This document shows, one piece after another, positions 17,168-25,500 of a stretch of DNA of 32,792 bases. How positions within the stretch are numbered: the stretch's first letter is position 1; the number at the start of each line of letters is the position of its first letter. Both the position numbers and the translations under genes were made by a program. The DNA is taken from assembly GCA_020631135.1 (NCBI GenBank), contig JAHDHU010000010.1, forward strand, positions 27,553 to 60,344. The letters run 5' to 3'. The notes below the pieces were generated by a model that was given only the letters and a program-made list of their open reading frames with translations, made no database searches and was not told the DNA's origin. Source of the DNA: Saprospiraceae bacterium (GTDB lineage Bacteria > Bacteroidota > Bacteroidia > Chitinophagales > Saprospiraceae).

Positions 17168-17260
17168 TTAACAAAATTTAAAAGAAAGTTAATTAAAATA
17201 CCCAAGACTAAGATGGCGTTAGATTATTTTAAATTGCACTTAAAGTTAATCTACTACTTC

Positions 17261-17833
17261 ATGAAAAGAACCACTTTCAGCGTTTTCCTAGTTTGCATTT
17301 TTTTCACCATTTCCATCGGACAGGATCAAGATTTTTCGTTTGAACCGAAGGAGTATGGCGCAGGAAATTCAATTGGTTTGTCACTTATTGGAAATGGTGT
17401 CATCGGATTTACAATGAAATTTGCCAATGAAGGAAAAAATCAAATAGACCTTACTGCTTCACTGTCCAACAGAGTAGAAGGCATACAAAATGGAAATGAT
17501 TTTGAGGTAGTCAATGTGTATTATGGTGTGGCATTTTCTGGTGCTTATAACTTTTTCATGGGATCAAATTACAAACGGCGGAAGGATAAAGTCATAAAAA
17601 ACTATCTGGGACTCAAAGCACTCCTTGTATCTCGCAACTCCATTGAAACAGGATTCGCCATCAATTGGCATAGAGAGGCTTTTCGAAGAAATGAAAATAA
17701 ATATTCTCGGGGATTAGATTTGGGGATACAATATTTAGGCGTATTTGGTGGAGAGATAATTGGCCCGACAGGAGAAATTTTCAACGGTGGCCCAAATATT
17801 TATATACGAGTTGATTGGAATTGGTTCAGATAA
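17261..17833 (+). CDS. Small secreted beta-rich protein, possibly an outer-membrane barrel
   Basis: This 190-residue exported protein begins at an ATG at 17261 that places a clean signal peptide (about 1-20, cut near SIGQ) at its N-terminus. The open frame runs further back into the antisense of the thioesterase, but that part has no signal peptide and is not credible coding. The mature part alternates short polar and aromatic strands (IGLSLIGNGVIGFTMKF, VYYGVAFSGAYNFF) and ends in WNWFR, which suits a small beta-barrel with an aromatic C-terminus. Family not recognised. The DinB-like gene starts 7 bp downstream. Confidence 0.72.
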   Translation: MKRTTFSVFLVCIFFTISIGQDQDFSFEPKEYGAGNSIGLSLIGNGVIGFTMKFANEGKNQIDLTASLSNRVEGIQNGNDFEVVNVYYGVAFSGAYNFFMGSNYKRRKDKVIKNYLGLKALLVSRNSIETGFAINWHREAFRRNENKYSRGLDLGIQYLGVFGGEIIGPTGEIFNGGPNIYIRVDWNWFR

Positions 17834-17840
17834 AAAATTA

Positions 17841-18416
17841 ATGACAGACAACTATCTAAGCAGCATCAAAAAGCAATTTGAATTTGCAAAATCACTAGGA
17901 GAAAAAACCTTCGAGCAATTAGAAGAAGATGCGCTTTTTTGGAGATACAACGAAGAGAGCAATTCGATTGCAATTATAGTAAATCATTTGGCTGGCAACA
18001 TGCTAAGCAGATGGACCAATTTTTTAAGTTCGGATGGAGAAAAACAATGGCGTAAAAGGGAACAAGAATTTGAAGAAATTATTCAAAATAAAACAGAATT
18101 GATTGCTAAATGGAATGAAGGGTGGAATTGTTTATTTAATGCAATCAATCAAATTGATGAATCTAATTTTAGCCAAGTAATCTACATCCGAAACCAAGGA
18201 CACACCATTATAGAAGCCCTCAATAGACAGCTTGGACATTATTCATATCACCTTGGCCAAATCGTCTTTATTGGAAAGATGATCAAAAGAAATAATTGGA
18301 ATAGTATATCAATCCCGAAAGGTGGATCTGAAAAATATAATCAAGAAAAATTTTTGAAAGAAAAATCAAAGGCACAATTTACAGATGAATTCCTAAATAA
18401 AAACAGGAATAAATAA
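17841..18416 (+). CDS. DinB-like metal-binding protein (DUF1572)
   Basis: This 191-residue protein has a predicted four-helix bundle of the DinB/YfiT superfamily. The metal site is visible as H49 (IVNHLAGN) plus H133 and H137 (GHYSYHLGQ), the H and HxxxH arrangement of the family. Some members transfer thiols such as bacillithiol, which would fit with the bacilliredoxin at 22.2 kb, but DUF1572 members have no proven reaction that I can cite. ATG 17841 is chosen over the upstream in-frame ATG at 17760 because the latter lies inside the previous gene and adds non-family sequence. Its last 24 bp overlap the end of the convergent transporter gene. Confidence 0.86.
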   Translation: MTDNYLSSIKKQFEFAKSLGEKTFEQLEEDALFWRYNEESNSIAIIVNHLAGNMLSRWTNFLSSDGEKQWRKREQEFEEIIQNKTELIAKWNEGWNCLFNAINQIDESNFSQVIYIRNQGHTIIEALNRQLGHYSYHLGQIVFIGKMIKRNNWNSISIPKGGSEKYNQEKFLKEKSKAQFTDEFLNKNRNK

Positions 18417-19859
18417 AGCAGCAAAAAGGATCAATATCATAATCGATAGAAGGTTTAAAATAAAACCAGCTCGAGCCATTTGTTTTACTTCGATTAATCC
18501 ACTCGCAAATACGATCGCATTGGGTGGAGTTGCCATAGGAAGCATAAACGCACATGAAGCAGCCATCGTTACAGGGATTAAAACGTGTAAAATAGATGTA
18601 TCGAGACCCAAGGCTATTCCAGCCACGACTGGACAAAATATTGCCACCAAAGCAACGTTACTCATTAACTCAGTCATAAATAAAACAATAGCGATCAATG
18701 CTGAAATAACCAAAAGCATGGCTACACCGGATTGATTTTGTACGAGTTGTCCAATAAAATCAATCACTCCTGCTTTCGAAAGACTACTCGCCAGAGCAAG
18801 GCCTCCTCCAAATAGAATTAGAATTCCCCATGGAAGTTTGACAGTATCATTCCAAACCAAAGTAAATTCTCCGGTTCGATAATTAAATGGCAAAGTAAAC
18901 AGACAAAATGCCGCCAACAAACTGATTCCGGTATCTGATAAGTTTAAACTTGGAAAATATCGATTGATGTAAATCCGCGAAATCCAAAGAAAAATCGTAG
19001 CAGCAAATATCCAAAGGACACGCAGTTCTTTACCTTTTATCTTCCCTAATTTGTTGAGTTCATTTTCTATCAATACGGCAGTGTCCTCTCTAAAACTCAA
19101 TTGATTTGGATAAATCCATTTTACTAATACGAAGTATATTATCACGAGCATGATTAAGGAAAAAGGCACCCCTATAAGCATCCATTGTAAAAAAGATATT
19201 TGGATTCCATAGGTGTTTTCGACGAAACCAACCATGACCGTATTTGGTGGTGTACCAATAATCGTTGAAACCCCTCCGACATTCGCCGAAAAGGCAATCG
19301 CCAACATGATACTCAAGGCAAAATTTGAATCATCTTTGGTAAAGCCATCGTCGTCATTTTTGAGCAGTTCAATAACTGAAAGAGCTATTGGGAGCATAAC
19401 CACAGTCGTGGCTGTATTTGATATCCACATACTTAAAAATGCCGTTGCCAGCATAAATCCAAGAATAATTCTATTAGGACTCAGGCCAGTGTAATTCACG
19501 ATCGTTAATGCAATTCTTTTATGTAGACCAACCTTCTCAAGTGCTAAGGCCATAACGAAGCCGCCAAAAAACAAAAATACAATCGGGCTACCATAGTTAG
19601 CTGCAACCGTTTTGATATCTGCAAGCCCAATCAAAGGAAAAATCGTAAGTGGAATAAGTGCAGTTACAGAAATCGAAACTGATTCGGTGATCCACCAGAT
19701 AACCATCCAAGCCGCCACAGCCAAAACAGGATCAGCAGCCTCTGTGAGCAAAGTACCTTTCCAGTTAAATAGGATCAAAAAAAACATTGGCCCAAGAATA
19801 AGGCCGACCTTTTTAACGATCGAAAATTTTGATGATTTTAATGTCGAGGAAGCATCCAC
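18393..19859 (-). CDS. DASS/SLC13 family anion transporter
   Basis: This 488-residue inner-membrane protein imports (or exchanges) anions such as dicarboxylates or sulfate, often with Na+. It has many membrane helices and two hairpin motifs: SNT at 147-149 and, in the second half, SNV at 400-402 instead of SNT. The SLC13 signature region near ASCAFMLPMATPPNAIVFASG (about 434-454) is present. The start is GTG (19857-19859), 11 bp from the stop of the upstream diheme cytochrome gene, so it is the last gene of a four-gene minus-strand operon. The substrate is unknown. Confidence 0.92.
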   Translation of the reverse strand: MDASSTLKSSKFSIVKKVGLILGPMFFLILFNWKGTLLTEAADPVLAVAAWMVIWWITESVSISVTALIPLTIFPLIGLADIKTVAANYGSPIVFLFFGGFVMALALEKVGLHKRIALTIVNYTGLSPNRIILGFMLATAFLSMWISNTATTVVMLPIALSVIELLKNDDDGFTKDDSNFALSIMLAIAFSANVGGVSTIIGTPPNTVMVGFVENTYGIQISFLQWMLIGVPFSLIMLVIIYFVLVKWIYPNQLSFREDTAVLIENELNKLGKIKGKELRVLWIFAATIFLWISRIYINRYFPSLNLSDTGISLLAAFCLFTLPFNYRTGEFTLVWNDTVKLPWGILILFGGGLALASSLSKAGVIDFIGQLVQNQSGVAMLLVISALIAIVLFMTELMSNVALVAIFCPVVAGIALGLDTSILHVLIPVTMAASCAFMLPMATPPNAIVFASGLIEVKQMARAGFILNLLSIMILILFAALFIPVFI

Positions 19860-19870
19860 TTTTTAGGTGA

Positions 19871-20887
19871 TTATCCCTTTGCACGAATGTGGATATAGGC
19901 TCTTAAATCTTCCAACTGTTGATTGGTCATTTTTTCTTCGGTGTATTGCGGCATGTAAGACCTTCTTCCTGATTTTACCGGAACACCCCATCTTGCAACC
20001 TGATATAATGAATGCGGATGATACGTAGACATTTTTTTGTTGAGGTGTTTAAAGCTCATACGAGAATTGTCCAAATGCAAATAAGAATATCGCTGATTTT
20101 CGTGGCAGTGTAAACAACTATTTTCGTAAATCATTTTTCCATTTTGTGGATCTTTTCGCACGCCTTCATACCCTTTTGATCTATCGAATGGAGGTACAAC
20201 AAAATGTGCATCTGCTCCCTTTTTATACTTTGACTTTATAATTTCAATTTTACGTTCTCTCGCATTTCGAGAATTATCTACTTCCTCTAAAGTCGCAATT
20301 TCATCTGGAGTAAAAATAAGATCAGACATCTTCAGGTCAATTTCCCATAGATATGCCAAAATAGATTCGATTTCCCAATCTGCCAATTCCCTACCCTGAG
20401 CACATTCAATGGCACAAAGTTGTATTGCACCTCTAAGATCGTACCTCGCTGGTTTTACAAGATCGCCGTATTTTTTATCGTAGTCCCCATTGTAAAAACT
20501 TTCTCGATTTACAGCACCATGAAGTGTTGTACCCTGTAAAAAAGGAACGCCGATATCATTGGTATACTCCAATCTACTTTGGGGATCTGGGTTAGCTAAA
20601 TCAACTTCTTCTTTGACTACATTGTGACAAGATGTACAAACAAAGTGTTTGCTTTGCTTTTTAGAATTTCTCCCATCTCCTTTATAAAAGCCTTCTTTAA
20701 CCAATTTTTCACCGACTTCTGCTGAAACACCTTTTAGAGAAAAATCGGGCTTTCGACTCTGGTCATATTCACCTAATTCTTCCAGCACATCATTTACTGA
20801 TCTGTCAGCGGCAACAGAAAGCGGACTGGGATTACTCAAGTAAAAAATCCCGCTAAGCAGTATTAAACTAATGACTACGGATTTCAT
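19871..20887 (-). CDS. Diheme c-type cytochrome
   Basis: This 338-residue exported electron-transfer protein has an N-terminal signal sequence or anchor (about 1-27). Two canonical heme sites are CTSCH (84-88) and CLHCH (258-262). Between them is a second Cys pair C158/C162 in LCAIECAQGRELADWEIESILAYL, a layout seen in some SoxA/TsdA-like and related cytochrome domains; this resemblance is by eye. A late MP (SYMPQY) could supply a distal Met. Candidate roles are periplasmic electron transfer or oxidation of a small reduced compound. It begins 1 bp after the stop of the DUF5777 barrel gene and is clearly in an operon with it. Confidence 0.88.
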   Translation of the reverse strand: MKSVVISLILLSGIFYLSNPSPLSVAADRSVNDVLEELGEYDQSRKPDFSLKGVSAEVGEKLVKEGFYKGDGRNSKKQSKHFVCTSCHNVVKEEVDLANPDPQSRLEYTNDIGVPFLQGTTLHGAVNRESFYNGDYDKKYGDLVKPARYDLRGAIQLCAIECAQGRELADWEIESILAYLWEIDLKMSDLIFTPDEIATLEEVDNSRNARERKIEIIKSKYKKGADAHFVVPPFDRSKGYEGVRKDPQNGKMIYENSCLHCHENQRYSYLHLDNSRMSFKHLNKKMSTYHPHSLYQVARWGVPVKSGRRSYMPQYTEEKMTNQQLEDLRAYIHIRAKG

Positions 20888-20888
20888 A

Positions 20889-21758
20889 TTAATTAAGCGT
20901 AAATAATCTTGAAATAGTGAATCCTAATCTAAATTCACCGTCTCCCCAACTAGAACTAGAGTACGGAATAAAATCTGTTTCGGATAAGCCTCTAGAATTA
21001 GTAAAATTCATTTGAAAGACATGACCTCCGCCTGTTTCCCATTCGATACCGAATCCAATCGGATTGTAGTACTCAAATTCTTCATCGCTTCTCAGTTCTG
21101 AAAATGGGAAATTTGCATCGATTAAAAGACCAAGAGATTTGGTCATTTGTATTCGAGCGGCACCACCTAAACTAACAAGGTCATTTTTATCTGATTGAGA
21201 AACTAAATTTCTATATGTCCATGCTCCGTTAAATTGTAATGAAATTCGGTTAGATAACTTTTTCGATAAGATAAAAGATGCGTGATATGCCATCCTATGG
21301 GCAAATTTTTGAAAATTAGCAAGAGTACCACCACCGTCCACTCTTGGCATTGTCGAAAGACTGGTGACACCTACCACTGCCAAACTAAACGGTTTGTTGC
21401 CATTAATTTCTTGCTGCATCAAATTGATCTTAATCAAACCATTTAGATTTTGACGTAATTCGTTTGAACCTTTGGTACGATTTATACCGATCATCATTTT
21501 TTCATTTACTCCATATTCAAATCCGATGAGTACATCTGATGCGTCTTCCAAACCATAAAAATTTTGCCATCCTCCGCTTTGACCTCCAATATCTCCGAAT
21601 CTATGTCCGATTCGAAAGTCGAGTTTTCCAGCAGGTAAGACTTCTGTAGAATGCGAATTTATGACCCGAGTATCTTTAAAGATTTGGAAGACAGCTTCTT
21701 GCGCAAAGGCAGTTAGTCCAAAAAATATAAAAATTAAGGGTAAGACAATTTTTTTCAT
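20889..21758 (-). CDS. DUF5777 family outer-membrane beta-barrel protein
   Basis: This 289-residue protein has a signal peptide (about 1-19, cut near AFAQ) and a series of amphipathic strands ending in RLGFTISRLFTLN, fitting an outer-membrane barrel. The N-terminal stretch (PAGKLDFRIGHRFGDIGG) and KMMIGINRTKGSNELRQNLNGLIKINL match my memory of DUF5777, a Bacteroidota family without assigned function. It lies 4 bp after the small cytochrome lipoprotein gene and 1 bp before the diheme cytochrome gene, so these parts are probably made together. Confidence 0.84.
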   Translation of the reverse strand: MKKIVLPLIFIFFGLTAFAQEAVFQIFKDTRVINSHSTEVLPAGKLDFRIGHRFGDIGGQSGGWQNFYGLEDASDVLIGFEYGVNEKMMIGINRTKGSNELRQNLNGLIKINLMQQEINGNKPFSLAVVGVTSLSTMPRVDGGGTLANFQKFAHRMAYHASFILSKKLSNRISLQFNGAWTYRNLVSQSDKNDLVSLGGAARIQMTKSLGLLIDANFPFSELRSDEEFEYYNPIGFGIEWETGGGHVFQMNFTNSRGLSETDFIPYSSSSWGDGEFRLGFTISRLFTLN

Positions 21759-21762
21759 GATC

Positions 21763-22119
21763 TTAATTTTCTAAATAACCTCCTTGAGCCCAACATTCAA
21801 AAGCCATTATTTCCGCTTCAGTTAATACTTTAGGACCATCGGCAAAATCTGGTGGCATATCACCGTTTCTGATTTCAGTTAAAAAAGTAGTGCCCACCTC
21901 ACCTGAAAGGGTTTCGTAGGAGGTGTAATCTCCTTGACCAAAGCCAGATGAGTGACAACCTGTGTAAGCACAAGTCGCGTTTATTAAGCCTTTTATTTCT
22001 TGATCATAGGTAGGATAATCCGTGTCATCACATTCGACGTCCATTACTTTATCTCGCGAACAAGAAAATATTAATAAACTGAAAGTCAATAAAATCAAAA
22101 ATTTTTGAACAAATTGCAT
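21763..22119 (-). CDS. Cytochrome c-like lipoprotein with CX4CH heme motif
   Basis: This 118-residue lipoprotein uses the ATG at 22117-22119, which gives a signal peptide ending in lipobox LIFSC (C20 lipidated). The open frame extends ten codons further to another Met, which would lengthen the signal region. The heme-attachment site is C50-AYTG-C55-H56, with four residues between cysteines instead of two, and MPP (88-90) is the probable distal Met ligand. C30 and C109 could form a disulfide. It is the first gene of the cytochrome/barrel/transporter operon. A single-heme redox lipoprotein is the best reading. Confidence 0.82.
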   Translation of the reverse strand: MQFVQKFLILLTFSLLIFSCSRDKVMDVECDDTDYPTYDQEIKGLINATCAYTGCHSSGFGQGDYTSYETLSGEVGTTFLTEIRNGDMPPDFADGPKVLTEAEIMAFECWAQGGYLEN

Positions 22120-22182
22120 ATGAAATGTTGTTAGTACATACATCGTCAAAATGTAAATTTAAAATATTTAAAATATCTATAT

Positions 22183-22596
22183 ATGTATCCTGTTGAATTA
22201 ACTACCCCAATGTCGAAAGATCTCACTGATTTTGGCTTTACCAGCCTTACATCAATAGAGCAAGTCAATCAAGTTTTGGATAAATCGGATGGAACAATTT
22301 TGGTTGTGGTCAATTCTGTTTGTGGATGCGCTGCGGCAAACGCACGTCCAGGTGCTAAAATGGCCATTCAAAACGAAAAACGTCCATCACAATTATTTAC
22401 AGTATTCGCAGGTGTAGACAAAGAAGCCACTACACGAGCTAGAGAGTATATGCTTCCATATCCTCCTTCTTCACCTTCCATTGCTTTATTTAAAGATGGA
22501 AAGCTGGTTCATATGTTAGAACGTCATCACATTGAAGGACGCTCCGCACAAATGATATCAGAAAATTTGGTTGAGGCATTCAATCACTTTTGCTGA
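22183..22596 (+). CDS. BrxA/BrxB family bacilliredoxin
   Basis: Bacilliredoxins remove bacillithiol from proteins (de-bacillithiolation). The 137-residue thioredoxin-fold protein carries the active-site CGC at residues 47-49 in VNSVCGCAAANARPG, and PYPPSSPSIALFKDGKLVHMLERHHIEGR, which is diagnostic of this YphP/YqiW family. It implies the organism uses bacillithiol, as several Bacteroidota do. The stop codon is immediately followed by the convergent stop of the giant gene. Confidence 0.95.
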   Translation: MYPVELTTPMSKDLTDFGFTSLTSIEQVNQVLDKSDGTILVVVNSVCGCAAANARPGAKMAIQNEKRPSQLFTVFAGVDKEATTRAREYMLPYPPSSPSIALFKDGKLVHMLERHHIEGRSAQMISENLVEAFNHFC

Positions 22597-25500
22597 TTAA
22601 TCAACAATAATTTTTCGGATTTTATAAAAGCCATCAAAACCAATTTTTATAAAATAAGTACCTGCCGTTAGATCGCTTACATCTACGGTGAAGGTATGTT
22701 GTCCCATTTTAAATGCACCTTCAAAACCTTCTTTAACTTTAACACCTAGTGGATTAATCAACTTCCACTGAACCTCTGTGTCTAGTCCCATATCCATCTC
22801 AACTGTAAACTGGTCACTTGCAGGCTGAGGAAAAGCTGTAAGTAAAACATCTCTAGCAGCTAGTAGTGTTGATGGATCATGAATTCCAGCATCTAAGTCC
22901 ATAAAATCAACATTATGGGCTAAAACAATTAAAGCTGTTTCTCCTGTAGAAGGGTTAGGATCACTATCTATCATATCATCAGTTCCTTGATCCATAGCAC
23001 TATGAATATAACCTGGAGGCAAATCATAAAACCTGAGCGAATAAGTCCCTTGTTTTAAACTATTGAATTCGAAAAATCCATTGGCATCAGTTGTGGTCGT
23101 TTCTAAAACGAAGAAGGTTCCTAATCGAAGATCAACTTTTACGCCTTCGATCCCTGGTTCATTGGCATCTTGAATTCCATCTTTATTCAAATCATCCCAC
23201 ACAAAATCACCGATTCGAGATGGTAGGAAGAATCCTGCATCCATGTCCGTATCAGCTTCTCCGGGAGCAAGGTTAAATATATTTGTAGCAAATGGGGCAA
23301 TGATTCCCATTATATCAGAATCTAAGGTATCGTCTCCTCCTTGATCCGCATCTGATGGCATGTATCCCATCGGTGGAGTAAACAAAATATAATAGTTACC
23401 TGATGCCAAATTGCCAAAGTTGTAAAACCCGTTTACGTCACTCATTGTGGTGGCAATCAGCACATCATTTTCGTCATATAGTTCAATTACTACATTTTCT
23501 AATCCCGGTTCTGATGGATCTTGTATTCCGTCACCATTAAAATCCACCCAACAATAATCACCCACTTCACTCGGATCCAATTGAATACCTGCATCAATGT
23601 TATCGATCATTTGTCCGGACATCAAATCAAAGTCATCCGTTGTGCCTGTACCATTTGATCCTGTCACATCCGAATCTAATTCGTCATCAGCACCCTGATC
23701 CGCATCCGAAAAATCAGATCCTGAGGCTGAAAACCTCAAATAGTATTCTCCAGGAGGGACATTAAAAAAGCTATAATATCCTGGATTTCCTTGAGCGTCA
23801 TTGGTTGTAAAATTGATGTCAACCATTGATCCAGAAGCTGTAAAGAGACGAACCATAACGTCATTGGTTCCTGGCTCTGTCGCATCCTGAATTCCATTTC
23901 CGTCAAGGTCAGACCATGCAAAATCACCAATGGTACCATAGAAGTAGTAAGCCCCACAAACCGCAGCAATGGAACCATTGTTTAGATCAAGGTCATCCGT
24001 TGTGTAGAGACCATTGGCATCAGACTCTAATAAATCATTTGAACCTTGATTCACTAGAGTACTAACTGCCCCATTCGGGAATTCGAATTCAACATAATAC
24101 ATATCTGGAGCCACGTTGGGAAAATTGTAAAAGCCATCATTTCCATTTGAATCCGTATTGGTCATTTGAGAACCGACCAATACACCATCAGTTGTAAATA
24201 GATTTACTGTTGTCCCATTTAAATAAATATCTCCCGTATCCTTAAGTCCGTTTCCGTTGACATCATGAAAGGCAAACCCACTCAAACTTATTTCATCTTC
24301 CTCAATCACCCCTGCGTCAATATTGGTAATATTTAACCCTGAAGTCAAATTAAAAGGTGCTACTGCACTTGTTATAGAAGCAGTTTGGAATACATCAGAA
24401 TCCACGTTGTCATTTGTCCCAGCATCTTGAATTGTAAATTCATAACCAGCAGGAGTTGTAAAAACTAAGGTGTAAGTATTTGGTACCACATCCATGAAAG
24501 AATAAAATCCAGCTGAGTTTCCGTTATTCTGTGTAATTGTATTCGCAACTTGCATTCCATTGTTGTCTATGAGCTGAACCGTCACACCATTCAGCCCGCT
24601 TTCTATCATGTCTTGAATTCCATTTTGATTGGCATCAATCCAAACTCGGTCACCAATGCTTCCATATCTGAATAATCCGGCATTTACATTCGTAAATACG
24701 TCATTAGAAACAATGCTGATCACATCCGTTGTACCAGGACCATTTAATTCTGTTACATCGGAATCTGCTGTGTCATCCATCCCAATATCTGCAGGACTAA
24801 ATATTTGTTCCAGACCAGGACTAAATTCTACATAGTAGTCTCCAGGTTCAACATCATCAAATACATAGACACCATCTGGATCGGTAGCTGTACTTTCTAT
24901 CAGCATTCCTGAAATATCAAATAATTGGACCCCTATACCCTCTAACATACTCTCCCCTGCAACTTGAATACCATCCGCATTAAAATCTCTCCAGACCATA
25001 CCGCTGATCAATCCCGAGCCCATAAAAACAACCCCTGCATCGATGTCCACGGTGCTCATACCTGAGGCCAACATAAATGGATTGGTAAAGCCCAAATTTC
25101 CAGCATTGTTATCTGCGTCCGAGTCAATTGACTCATCCATTCCAACATTAGAAGCTGTAAACTGATAATCATCAGGCATATCAAATCTAATCTGGTAAAT
25201 ACCTGGTACTTGATTGATAAACATATAATTACCCAAAGCGTCGGTTGCGGTAATTGCGACAGGACTACCATTTTGATTAATCAAAGTTACACTAACACCT
25301 ATTAAGCCATTTTCATTATTGTTATTTAATCCATCTCCATTGCTATCGACCCAGACCTGATCTCCAATCGTAACATATTGGAAAATACCCAAATCAACAT
25401 TGGTGATTGCCCCTTGAGCGGGAAGATTAATATTACTTGTTGTATTTAAACCATTGGCGTTATTTACATCAGAATCAATGGCATCATCATTTCCAACGTT

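Noticed and set aside
17069-17260. N-terminal extension of the small secreted protein ORF
   Set aside because: It overlaps the thioesterase gene on the opposite strand and lacks a signal peptide; the ATG at 17261 starts a clean signal peptide.
22620-22656. Two TTTTATAAAA-like palindromes past the bacilliredoxin stop
   Set aside because: Pure A/T sequence inside the coding end of the giant gene; no stable GC stem, so not a convincing terminator.
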